The translations under genes and the position numbers were made by a program. 11,298 nt of DNA from JACRBK01 sp964427955. Its GTDB lineage: Bacteria; Chloroflexota; Anaerolineae; Aggregatilineales; Aggregatilineaceae. Shown in pieces: positions 1 through 8,300 of this stretch. Every line of letters begins with the position of its first letter. The stretch's first letter is position 1. The stretch covers positions 1-11,298 of the forward strand of contig CAYRWY010000166.1 in assembly GCA_964427955.1 (NCBI GenBank). Direction: 5' to 3'. The notes below the pieces were generated by a model. It made no database searches. It was not told where the DNA came from and saw only the letters and a list, made by a program, of their open reading frames with translations.

Positions 1-66
1 GTGGTAATAGGTGTTGTTTGCTGCGTGTCTACCAAGGCCATCTCGTGATCACTACAAGCCGTACAC

Positions 67-96
67 AAAAAATACCCTACCGCCAACGGTAGGGTA
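67..96 (-). terminator. Intrinsic terminator of the kinase/ABC-exporter operon
   Basis: Two perfect 10-base arms (TACCCTACCG at 73-82 and CGGTAGGGTA at 87-96) enclose a 4-base loop. Read on the minus strand, the hairpin is followed directly by six T residues (complement of A67-A72), the standard layout of a Rho-independent terminator. It lies about 35 bases past the stop codon of the last gene of the minus-strand operon, so it most likely ends that transcript. There is no T-run on the plus-strand side, so it should act in one direction. Confidence 0.88.
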
Positions 97-131
97 CCCC
101 TTCCTCTCATTTCAACCTGCGAAAGAGATTC

Positions 132-803
132 TCAGGGCACTGGTGTTGCCACCTCACTCGCCGTTGGCTGCGCATCAGACGCCGATGTAGTCTGAAATGA
201 ATCGGTCAACATGGTCAATACAATATCCACTGTTTGCTTGTTGATCAAGTAGATGTACTGGTCTTGCTCAGACTCTACGTTGACATACACATAGTATGCC
301 ACACTATCAGGATTTGTGTCACCTATGTCAAGCACGGATTCTGCCCACTGCCCGGAACTATCCTGCGCTCGAAACCGGATCCGGTACTTCGGTTCGGGTT
401 GCAGGCCATACAGCACCCGATTTTCCGGCGTAGCAACATAACGCTGCTCCGCGTCAAAAATCAGCAGCGCGGCGGCGGCGCGTTCGACGGCTTCCTGGTC
501 AAGCTGCACGGCGGGTATTTCTGCCTGGGTATTGGGTATGGCAGGAGCGTACCATACTTGGCTGGCATCCCGCAGCACCAAAATACCCTTCCCAGTAGTG
601 ACATCCAGCACTTCCAGGCCGCTGATCTGGCTCGACACCTGCAGCCCAGAGAAAAGGACATTCGCGCGCTGCGCTTGCTGCGTCGCATTGGCAGCCAGCA
701 TCTCCGCCTGTTTGCTCGCCGGATCGTCGAGCATCAGAATCACGACCATCACGCTGGCAAATCCTACCAGCACCATCATGCTAATCTGGCGCTTGAACAT
801 CAT
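132..803 (-). CDS. Membrane-anchored DUF4340-like protein, last gene of ABC exporter operon
   Basis: This 223-residue protein has one N-terminal membrane helix (about residues 7-25, preceded by Lys4 and Arg5) and no lipobox, so it is probably a signal-anchored protein facing outward. The rest is soluble. The segment around residues 125-150 (VLYGLQPEP, then an alternating hydrophobic/charged strand) resembles DUF4340 proteins, which commonly follow GldG-type genes in ABC-2 exporter operons. The C-terminus is a Ser/Thr/Ala/Pro-rich tail. The gene starts 25 bases after the GldG-like gene and is followed by a strong terminator, so it closes the operon. Two adjacent ATG codons (803 and 800) could each be the start; the upstream GGGG is only a weak ribosome binding site. 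DUF4340 membership is judged by eye and context. The biochemical role is unknown; it is probably an accessory subunit of the exporter. Confidence 0.72.
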   Translation of the reverse strand: MMFKRQISMMVLVGFASVMVVILMLDDPASKQAEMLAANATQQAQRANVLFSGLQVSSQISGLEVLDVTTGKGILVLRDASQVWYAPAIPNTQAEIPAVQLDQEAVERAAAALLIFDAEQRYVATPENRVLYGLQPEPKYRIRFRAQDSSGQWAESVLDIGDTNPDSVAYYVYVNVESEQDQYIYLINKQTVDIVLTMLTDSFQTTSASDAQPTASEVATPVP

Positions 804-828
804 GAAGCCCCGTGGATGTGATTGTAAC

Positions 829-2544
829 CTAACGCTGCCGATACCACCATACGGCGGCCCCTGCGAACAGGATGAGCCCGGGTACGACGAATACCGTGAT
901 TACGACAATCGTGCGCCGCTCCTGGGCCGACGCGGACAGCGGGAACAGCGTCGGGTCGCTGACGGGTTGGAACGTCACCTCTTTGGCGAACCCTGTCAGC
1001 CAGTCTACCACGTCATTCCAGAGATAGACGTTGCCCACCAGTTTCATGTTGCCATTTTTCAGAACGTCCGAGTCTCCGACGATGATGATCCGGGGCTGGA
1101 TGGTCTGCTGCGTCTCCATGCCGCGCTGGGCAGTAACCGCGACCAGCAGCGGGCCGGGAATGTCCTCGCCGGGCAAATATTGCAACTGCCCATTCAGAAA
1201 TTCGGTCAGGTTCGTCTCGGCGAACGATTCATCCGACGTGTAGAGCAGGGGATAGCGCACGTACATGGCCTGCTGTGAAGTCGGGTCTTGCGCCAGGTCG
1301 ATGGTCCGGACATAGCGCATGTAGATCGGAACGTCCTGCACGCCGTTCAAGATCGTGTGGGGAGCAATCGAGTGGATGATCGGCGCCCACTCATCGACGT
1401 CGAAATAACTGACGTTCGGGTTGGTCGCGTCGTACTTGGTCTCGACCGCCAGATCGTCCCGGACGCGAAGGCCGAATGTGTCCCACAGGTAATTGTTGAG
1501 TGGTCCGCCTTCCTGCAAGAACGTATTGCCCTCCAACCCCAGGATAGACGCCTCCAGGAGGGGAGGATCGGCAAAGATACCCAAACGTCCGCCGCGTTGC
1601 AAATATTCGTCGAGAATCCCGACCTCGGCTTCGGTGAAATCCTGCCAGGCGCCGACGATCAGCACCGCGCTGGCATCGTCGGGCACGCGGCTGGTCAATT
1701 CCAGCGACTCGGCTCCGATCCCCTGGCCGTCCAGAGTGCCGTACAGCATCGAGATGCCGGTATCGTCGATCTTGGTCAGGCTGCGTTCGCCATGCCCGGT
1801 CGTGAAATAGACTTTGAAGACGCCCGCCGATGCTACCGTTTTCAGCCCGGTCGTGATGGAGCGTTCGTCCGCCGAGCCGAGGTAGATCGTCACGTTCTGG
1901 GTCAGGACCTCGCCCTGTTCGTTGACCACCTGCTTGGTGCGGGGTTGGCCATTCGAGTCGAGCACGGTGAGCAGCAGCTTGCCGTCGAACTCCGAGCGGT
2001 AGCTGTACGCCTCGGCCAGGTCCGGCTGCTCGTCGGGGTCGATGTACTGGACCTCGATGGTCCCCTGGCCTTTGTTCGCATACTGGCGCAGCAGCAGGTC
2101 AGCCGACTCCTGCTCGCTGAGGGTGTTGTGGCTGAAAAAGCCGAGGATGCGCACCTGGTAGCCGCGTTCTTTCAACTCGGCAATCGTATCCAGGGTCGGC
2201 GTGTTCAGCGAATAGCGTTGGATCGAGGTCAAGTCCGCGGTGATGTTGGCCCGATCCACGAGCACATAACCATACGCCACCAGCCCGATGAAGATCAGGG
2301 TGATCAAAATGCTGCTGGTGCCGTAGCGGGTCTGGCGTCCGGACAGCCAGCCTTGCAGATCGCTGGGGTCCAGCCCCATCCACAGGCCGATGCCCGCCGC
2401 GCCGACCACGACGCACGCGAACACCGCCACTGAAATCTCGCCAGTGGTGAGAAAGATCAAGCCGCCCAGGATCAGCGCCAGGACGCCGGCGATGCTGGCC
2501 GCGCTGGCGAGGTTGGTGCGGGTGAATAGCCTTCGGTTTCCCAT
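829..2544 (-). CDS. GldG-like ABC transporter auxiliary membrane protein
   Basis: This 571-residue protein has three N-terminal membrane helices (about 12-33, 37-57, 78-96), a large extracytoplasmic region and one C-terminal helix (about 546-567) ending in WWYRQR. Family marks of GldG/DUF4350-type proteins are visible: the motif VYFTTGHGERSL (about 245-256), a fold containing LDEYLQRGGRLGIF (about 311-324), and IIIVGDSDVLKNG followed by a WNDVVDWL segment (about 486-516). In Bacteroidetes GldG partners GldA and GldF in gliding/export; elsewhere the family is called an uncharacterised ABC auxiliary component. Its tight linkage to an ABC ATPase and an ABC-2 permease supports that role here. The start is set at ATG 2544, which overlaps the previous stop as TGATG and has GGAGG 8 bases upstream. 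An in-frame GTG at 2553 would overlap that ribosome binding site and is less likely. The transported substrate cannot be inferred. Confidence 0.85.
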   Translation of the reverse strand: MGNRRLFTRTNLASAASIAGVLALILGGLIFLTTGEISVAVFACVVVGAAGIGLWMGLDPSDLQGWLSGRQTRYGTSSILITLIFIGLVAYGYVLVDRANITADLTSIQRYSLNTPTLDTIAELKERGYQVRILGFFSHNTLSEQESADLLLRQYANKGQGTIEVQYIDPDEQPDLAEAYSYRSEFDGKLLLTVLDSNGQPRTKQVVNEQGEVLTQNVTIYLGSADERSITTGLKTVASAGVFKVYFTTGHGERSLTKIDDTGISMLYGTLDGQGIGAESLELTSRVPDDASAVLIVGAWQDFTEAEVGILDEYLQRGGRLGIFADPPLLEASILGLEGNTFLQEGGPLNNYLWDTFGLRVRDDLAVETKYDATNPNVSYFDVDEWAPIIHSIAPHTILNGVQDVPIYMRYVRTIDLAQDPTSQQAMYVRYPLLYTSDESFAETNLTEFLNGQLQYLPGEDIPGPLLVAVTAQRGMETQQTIQPRIIIVGDSDVLKNGNMKLVGNVYLWNDVVDWLTGFAKEVTFQPVSDPTLFPLSASAQERRTIVVITVFVVPGLILFAGAAVWWYRQR

Positions 2545-3296
2545 CAGCGCCACCTCCGTGATTCAACCACCCGGGTGGTAATGAACAGCATGGTGGCGAT
2601 CAATCCGGTGAAGAAAGCCATATCCTCGAAGCGTATGACGCCGATCAGAAAGGACGTCGAATAATGGGCCTGCAAGCTCAACTGGCGGACGACCTGTGCC
2701 ACGGCGTGATTCTGGATTACCAGCCCGGCCCACTCTCCCGCCCACAGAATGAACAGGGTCGTGATGCTCAGAAAGCCCGCGATGATCTGGTTTTCGGTGA
2801 TGGCCGAGAAGATCATGCCGACCGCCAGCGTGGCCCCGCCGAACAGCCAGATGCCGATATAGGCCGTGATCACCGGTCCCAGGTCGAGTTCAGGGCGCAG
2901 CTCATAGGTGCGCGCGGTGGTGAGCGCCAGCCAGATCCCCTGGTAAACGAGTGTTGCGCCTAGAATGGCCGTGTAATATAACCAGGCTCCGATGAATTTG
3001 CCGAGCACGAGATCGCCGTCCCGTACCGGCATGGTCATCATCAGTTCGAGCGTTCCCTCGCGTGATTCCTCGGCAAACAGGCGCATCGTCAGCAGCGGCG
3101 CGGAAAACAGCGTGAGAAAGCCAAAGGCTTTGAGCACGGCGGCGCCGTCGGGTGGCTGTTGGCCGACGCGCTGGGAAAGGTCGATGTTAAAGTACCAGGC
3201 GGACAACTCCATGATGGCGGCTGCCACCAGGTAGGCAATCGGCGAGGTGAAATACTGTGCCAGTTCACGTTGGGCAATGATGCGGATGCTACGCAT
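2544..3296 (-). CDS. ABC-2 type permease, GldF-like
   Basis: This 250-residue polytopic membrane protein is the transmembrane subunit of an ABC exporter. It starts with an amphipathic MRSIRIIAQREL segment followed by 'YFTSPIAYL', the usual opening of ABC-2 permeases of the NosY/GldF kind. It carries the diagnostic cytoplasmic motif MRLFAEESREGTLELMM (about 71-87) and then five or so hydrophobic helices (about 59-70, 101-127, 142-166, 171-194, 226-242). The start at 3296 lies 8 bases inside the upstream ATPase gene. An upstream extension of 38 codons is open but is Pro/Arg-rich, lies wholly within the ATPase gene and has no permease character, so it was discarded. Overlap with both neighbours implies co-translation with the ATPase and the GldG-like protein. 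Substrate unknown. Confidence 0.88.
   Translation of the reverse strand: MRSIRIIAQRELAQYFTSPIAYLVAAAIMELSAWYFNIDLSQRVGQQPPDGAAVLKAFGFLTLFSAPLLTMRLFAEESREGTLELMMTMPVRDGDLVLGKFIGAWLYYTAILGATLVYQGIWLALTTARTYELRPELDLGPVITAYIGIWLFGGATLAVGMIFSAITENQIIAGFLSITTLFILWAGEWAGLVIQNHAVAQVVRQLSLQAHYSTSFLIGVIRFEDMAFFTGLIATMLFITTRVVESRRWR
2553..2557 (-). promoter_or_regulatory. Shine-Dalgarno GGAGG that fixes the GldG-like start
   Basis: GGAGG on the minus strand lies inside the last codons of the permease gene, 8 bases before ATG 2544. This spacing selects ATG 2544 over the in-frame GTG at 2551-2553, which shares a base with the motif. The stop and start overlap as TGATG, so translation is probably coupled by reinitiation. 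Confidence 0.7.
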
Positions 3297-4242
3297 GACT
3301 CCGCCTTCTCCGCGGGGGTTCTTCGTCCAACCGGGTGGTAAGCTCCATAAAAGTCTCTTCAAGCGTCGTGGCCCAGGGGCGCAGTTCCAGCAGCTCGATC
3401 CCGTGCCCAACGATGGCCGCGGCCAGGGCGGGACGGATATCCACGTTCTTGCGGGCCTGGACGAGGTATCCTTCTTGCTGGACTTCGACGGTTTCGACTC
3501 CCGAGAGGGCTTTGATCACCGCCAGCGCCTCTCGTTCCGGGGTGCGGGCGCTCACGCGCACGAAAATTCGTCCGCCCCGCTGCAAGAGATCGCGCAGATG
3601 ATCCGGCCTGTCTTCCGCGACGATGCGTCCCCGATCGATGATAATTACCCGGTCACAGATCTGCTCGGCTTCGGACAAAATGTGGGTGCTGAGCATCACG
3701 GTATGAGTGCGCCCCAGCTCGCCGATCAGCGTGCGCAGGTCCTGCACCTGGTAGGGGTCTAGCCCAATGGTCGGCTCGTCGAGGATCAGGACTTCAGGAT
3801 CGTGGACCAGGGCCTGGGCCAGCCCGACCCGCTGCTGCATCCCTTTGGACAGGCTGCGGATCAGGCTGCGACGCCGCTCCTGCATTCCCACCAGTTCCAG
3901 TACCTGGCCGATGCGCTGGCGGGTGTTGGGGACGTTACGCAGCTCGGCCATGAACTTCAAATAGCCGAAGACCGTCATGTCCCGGTAGAGGCGGACCGTC
4001 TCCGGCAGATAGCCCACGTGCCGCCGCATTTCGAGCGAATCCTCGAAGACGTCGAATCCGGCAATGCGTGCCGTCCCGGCGGTGGGAGGCATGTAGCCGG
4101 TAAGAATCCGCATGGTGGTCGTCTTGCCCGCGCCATTCGGCCCCAAAAACCCGATGATTTCGCCTTGTTGGGCTTCGAAGCTGATCGCATCGAGCGCGAC
4201 GAAATCTCCGTAACGCTTGGTGAGTTGGGTGACCTCGATCAT
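3289..4242 (-). CDS. ABC exporter ATP-binding protein, GldA/CcmA-type
   Basis: This is a 317-residue cytoplasmic ATPase that should drive the GldF-like permease. All nucleotide-binding motifs are present: Walker A GPNGAGKT (34-41), a Q-loop region GYLPE (77-81, Glu at the Q position as in many ABC-2 exporters), signature LSKGMQQRV (131-139), Walker B VLILDEPT (151-158), D-loop GLDP (160-163) and H-loop His187 in LSTH. A C-terminal extension of about 100 residues (from about 215) is typical of drug/lipid/Gld-type ABC-2 ATPases. The start at ATG 4242 overlaps the stop of the upstream kinase gene as ATGA, and no strong ribosome binding site precedes it, so it probably relies on translational coupling. 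A longer reading frame back to 4641 exists, but its extra residues show no domain and overlap the kinase gene, so it was rejected. The protein ends in an Arg-rich tail. Confidence 0.92.
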   Translation of the reverse strand: MIEVTQLTKRYGDFVALDAISFEAQQGEIIGFLGPNGAGKTTTMRILTGYMPPTAGTARIAGFDVFEDSLEMRRHVGYLPETVRLYRDMTVFGYLKFMAELRNVPNTRQRIGQVLELVGMQERRRSLIRSLSKGMQQRVGLAQALVHDPEVLILDEPTIGLDPYQVQDLRTLIGELGRTHTVMLSTHILSEAEQICDRVIIIDRGRIVAEDRPDHLRDLLQRGGRIFVRVSARTPEREALAVIKALSGVETVEVQQEGYLVQARKNVDIRPALAAAIVGHGIELLELRPWATTLEETFMELTTRLDEEPPRRRRSHA

Positions 4243-5240
4243 GGGTGGTAGGTTTTTATGGCTAACATATCGATCACGGTCGTCGGCAGCTTGAGTTCCG
4301 ATGGTGTGTGCAGCTCCCAGCCCGGCGGCAGTGTGGGATTGGACGTCGGCCAGGCGCACCTGTAATAGAAATAGAGATACACGTCCCCCGGGATCGCCGC
4401 AATCGCGACGTGGTGAGGAGCGACCGTCTTGAAGCGCGCATGATACGGCGCGTCGATTGTGATCTCGGGTCCCAGGCTTTCTCGCAGTTTCTGGATCAGG
4501 ACGGCCTGGGGATCGTCGGAACGGTGGGTCGTGACAAACGCGGGCAGTCGGAATCCCTCGGCATCTACCTGGGTGAGCAGTTGGTCGCCAAGCTGGATCA
4601 AGCCAAGAGTCTTGCAGTGCAGCGCGGGCCGCTCGAACCACGCCTCATGCTCGACCGGGGTTCCCCGGCGGCGCAGACGCTCGGCCATGATGATGCGGCG
4701 GAGGTGTTCAATAGCCGGTTCGACCAGGTCGTTGATGATCAGGTAATCACAGCGCGGAGCCGCGGTCATCTCGAAGCGCGCCCGTTCCAACCGCTTGTTC
4801 AGCTCTTCCGGCGTGACGCCGCCCCGCTGGCGAATGCGTTCCACGAGAATGTCGAGATTCGAGGGGGCGACAAAGATCAGCACGGTGTTCTGCGGGTACG
4901 CGGCGCGGATCTTGTCTGCTCCCAGGCAGTCGATGTCGGCGATCAGGTCTTGATTCTGGCTGAAGGCTTTTTCAAGGTGCTGGTGCGGCGTGCCATAAAA
5001 GTCGTCCATGTGGACGTTTTCGTATTCCACGAGCGCCTCGGTCTGGATCAATTCCTGAAATTGCTCGTGTGAAACGAAGTAGTGCTCCCGACCTTCCTGT
5101 TCTCCGCCGCGAGGGGCGCGTGTCGTCACGGTGGGAAGTTGTGGCAGATCGTGAAAATACTTCTGGACCGGTTTCATGAGGGTGTTTTTCCCTGCTCCAG
5201 AAGGCCCTATCAGGATAAAGAGGATTCCCTGACCTGGCAT
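4239..5240 (-). CDS. Guanylate-kinase-domain protein with extra C-terminal (degenerate Nudix-like?) domain
   Basis: This 333-residue protein has a complete guanylate kinase domain in residues 1-190 (GMP + ATP to GDP + ADP). Motifs are the P-loop GPSGAGKNT (12-20), the GMP-binding TTRAPRGGE (39-47) followed by G50 and YF at 54-55, the VEYENVHMDDFYGT block (71-84), the lid RIRQRGG (135-141) with downstream Arg/Glu residues, and the C-terminal CDYLIIND (164-171). Ordinary bacterial Gmk ends near 200-210 residues. Here about 140 more follow (about 195-333). That part is unrecognised, but ALIQ-LRESLGPEI (about 246-260) and a late TPSELKLP (312-319) resemble a Nudix fold with a broken catalytic box. 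The start at ATG 5240 is supported by AAGGA 5 bases upstream. Its stop overlaps the ABC ATPase start by 4 bases, making it the first gene of the exporter operon. It may be the housekeeping Gmk or a specialised paralogue; the window cannot decide. Confidence 0.85.
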   Translation of the reverse strand: MPGQGILFILIGPSGAGKNTLMKPVQKYFHDLPQLPTVTTRAPRGGEQEGREHYFVSHEQFQELIQTEALVEYENVHMDDFYGTPHQHLEKAFSQNQDLIADIDCLGADKIRAAYPQNTVLIFVAPSNLDILVERIRQRGGVTPEELNKRLERARFEMTAAPRCDYLIINDLVEPAIEHLRRIIMAERLRRRGTPVEHEAWFERPALHCKTLGLIQLGDQLLTQVDAEGFRLPAFVTTHRSDDPQAVLIQKLRESLGPEITIDAPYHARFKTVAPHHVAIAAIPGDVYLYFYYRCAWPTSNPTLPPGWELHTPSELKLPTTVIDMLAIKTYHP

Positions 5241-5336
5241 GGTATTCCTTTCCGGTGGATGGGCGCAGTATGGTTGAGAGTTTAACATGCGGTGCTGGTT
5301 TGGGGTAGGTCGTCGGCATTACAGACCAGGAAACTG

Positions 5337-5362
5337 AACGGGCCACCCGAAAGTGGCCCGTT
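5337..5362 (-). terminator. Terminator-like hairpin after the giant pilin-adhesin gene
   Basis: Perfect 10-base arms (AACGGGCCAC at 5337-5346, GTGGCCCGTT at 5353-5362) enclose a 6-base loop. On the minus strand the stem is followed by CAGTTTCC, so the T-run is short and broken. The position, 23 bases after the stop of the giant gene and about 97 bases before the kinase start, fits a terminator separating the two minus-strand units. Strength is uncertain, and readthrough into the exporter operon is possible. Confidence 0.65.
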
Positions 5363-5384
5363 GTAAGATCACGTTCGATCAAAG

Positions 5385-8300
5385 TTATTCGGCGATCACG
5401 ATGTTGTCGATGTACCACCCATCACCCACACTCGAGTTGACCCGGGCATCCAACCTGAATCGGATGTTGATCTTGGACCCGACAAAAGCGCTCAGATCGT
5501 AGAACCGTTTGGTCCAGGTCATACTGATCCCGCTCGAGGTGCGGATCGTGGTCCATGAGAACCCGCCATCGGTCGAGACTTCCGTGTAGATGTAGTCACC
5601 ACTCCCCAGGCTTAGAGCATCTTCGTAGGTGAGGGCCGGGAAGGTTGACGACGTCAGGTCTATCATACCTTCCAGGGTGACCGACATGTCACTCTTGTCG
5701 AGGTAGGGGATCAAGGTCGTGGGCGTGTTCGGGCTGTCATGGAAGACATTGCCCCATTTGCCGAAATCGACCAACACCTGGGCGCCACCACCGTTCTCGT
5801 AGTATTCCACCAGGATGGTGTGCAGACCCTGGCTGAGCGTGACGGTGGTAGTATCGGGGTTGGAGGGGAAACTGCGATCCGTCCAGGCATTGATATTCCA
5901 GGACCATCCTCCAGGATAGGTTCCGCTGGTGTCCGGATCTCCTGGCGGGTCAATGATCACCCGGATGCCATCGTCAGAGTAGGTGTTGATGGTCAACTGG
6001 GTGTTGTTGTTGGTGACGTTGATCACGCGCGTCCAGCGCGCCAGGAACCTGTCGCTTGAAGGCAGCGCCGGCTCGGTAGATCCGGTGGGCGGGTTAGGCC
6101 GGCCTGACGTACCACTGCTGCTGCCCCAGTTGAAGTCGATCTCTTCGATGTTGGGGTAGGTGAACCGGTACTCGCCGGAGTCGAAGTCGCGCCCGCCATC
6201 CGCATCATAGTAGTACTTGCCCGTCCAGGTACCTGGCCCAAGACCACTGCCGCTGCCGACCATGCGGTATAAAGAATACCGATCCCACGTCCCGTCGAAT
6301 ACCCAGTTGTTGTTGACCGTGTCGATGTCCTCGTAGAAGGGCACCGAGAAGACCGGTTCCTTGCCCTTGCGGTCGATGATTGAGACTTCGTCGATCCACC
6401 ACCCGTCATAGACTGCCGAGTTGTTGGCGGCGTAGAGCCTGAACCGGAGCCGGATCACCAGGTTCGGAGTGCTGCCGGTGGGGATATACGGCTTCAGGTC
6501 GATTTGGCGGCGATCCCATGACAGGGTCGTCGTGGTCCTGTGGCGCCCGGCCTGGATCTCCTCCCAGTTGTTCCACGTCGATCCGCCATCGGTCGAGGTG
6601 CGCACCTCGACGAGCGCATAGTCCTGGGTGTTGAGGTTGAACGCCTCCCAGTAGTACAGCGTGGGCTCGACCGTCCCGGTCAGATTGATCGTGGGTTTCA
6701 GTTCCAGGATCGCATTCGACTCGTGGTTGTAGAAGACGCCCGGGCTGTCGGACATCGCGCGGGACCCGGCCAGCCGCGGGTTGACGCTTTCACTCGATCT
6801 GGCCCAGTTTCCGCCGGTATACCAGTTGGCGGTCCCCGCCTCGAACCCATCGGTGAACGTAGGCGTGACGACCGAGTTCACGTGTTCCTGGAAACAGATG
6901 TCGTCCAGGAACCAGCCGTTATCAACGGCTGTGTAGAAGGTCGAATCCAACCGGAAGCGGACGTAGATTCTCTGGCCCACATAGGCTTTCAGGCTGACGG
7001 ACTCGCGGGTCCAGGACAGCATGTGGTTATAAGAGCCGTCGGTGACGATACACCCCCCGGTGGTGCAGTAGCCCGGCGGAAGTCCGTTATACATATAGGA
7101 CCAGATGGTCGTCCAGGTCATGGCGTCGTCGGTAGAGACCTCGACGTAGAGATCGTCGGACGAACCCACGTCCCACTGATTCCAGAAGACCATTTCAGGG
7201 TCGACACTGGTCAACAGGTCCAGTTTGGGGGTGAGCTGGAGCGCCGAGTCCGTGTTATGCAGGTAGTCGCCGCCTGGGCTGTCGGACCAGAACGCTGCCC
7301 CTGCATGAGGATAGGTGGTCGCGTTGTAGACCTGTCCGGAGTTGGTGTCGGAGCCGCTGACCACGGACCAGGTGCCTTCAGCCGTCCAGGACTGCGATCC
7401 ACTCTCCATGCCGTCGCACCAGTCGGGATAAACCACCGCCTGGGGTTTGTTGCGCAGCTCGAAGTCGTCGATATACCAACCGTCGGAGACTGGTGTTCCG
7501 GAGCGGGCATCCAGCCTGAAGCGCAAATAGATGGCCTGGTTATCGTAGGGAGCCAGCGAGATGATCTGCTGGACGAACCCTGCCTCTAGAGATTGATAAG
7601 CCAGGTAGGTCCCGGTCAGCATCGTCCACGTGGATCGATCGGTGGATACTTCAGCGTAGATCTTGTCACCGGACCCCAGGTTATAGCGGTGCCAGAAGAC
7701 GACCTGCGGATCATCGACGCGCGGATCGCTCAGATCGATGACGCCGTCCAGTTCCAGCGTGCTGTTCGTACCGTTGATGTAGGAGCCGCCTGGGCTGTCG
7801 GACCAGGCCGTAGTGGGCGAATGGGCGGCCTCGTTGGTGCGGGCCCAGGTACCGCTGGGATACCAGTGAGACACGCCTTCCATGTCATCGACAAAGCCAA
7901 CCGTATAGACGCGCCGGACTTCTTCTTCGACCTTGATATCGTCGATGTACCATCCGTCCGCCGTAGCAGAGGCTGTGGAGGCATCGAGCACGAAACGAAC
8001 TTCGATGTACTTTCCTCTGAAATCCTGGCCTTTGAAGTTTTTCAGATCGTAAGTCTGCCGCGACCAGGTCGCATCCCACGTCGATGGGGCGTGCAGTTGC
8101 TCCTCATACCAGGTCCCTGTCCCGGCGACCGAGATACCTACCATCGCTTTTGCGTTTCCGGCGAGATTGTAGCGATCGTAGAATTGCAGTTTGGGATCGG
8201 TGGCGCCGGTCAGATCGATCGTGCCGCGCAGCGCCAGGATGCAGTAGGAATAAGCCTGGTAAGCCACGTTCGGGCTGTCGGACCAGGCCGTAGGCGGGCT

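Noticed and set aside
461..688. Small alternative-frame ORF in the DUF4340-like gene
   Set aside because: It overlaps a better-supported gene, has no ribosome binding site that I can see, and has Arg/Cys/Ser-rich shadow composition.
1288..2433. 381-codon plus-strand frame opposite the GldG-like gene
   Set aside because: The minus strand encodes a recognisable GldG-like protein with helices and family motifs. The plus-strand product has Asp/Gly/Arg/Val-rich shadow composition and no motif.
3297..3410. 38-codon N-terminal extension of the permease
   Set aside because: The extension is Pro/Arg/Gly-rich and overlaps the ATPase gene. Start 3296 gives the normal permease N-terminus.
4243..4641. 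N-terminal extension of the ABC ATPase up to 4641
   Set aside because: It lies entirely inside the kinase gene, adds about 130 residues without domain character, and the ATPase fold begins exactly at ATG 4242 with a standard MIEVTQLTKRYG opening.
5181..5207. Asn after the P-loop Lys in the kinase (GKNT), considered as a sign of an inactive enzyme
   Set aside because: Active guanylate and adenylate kinases with GKGT exist, so that position tolerates residues other than Ser/Thr, and all GMP-binding and lid motifs are kept.
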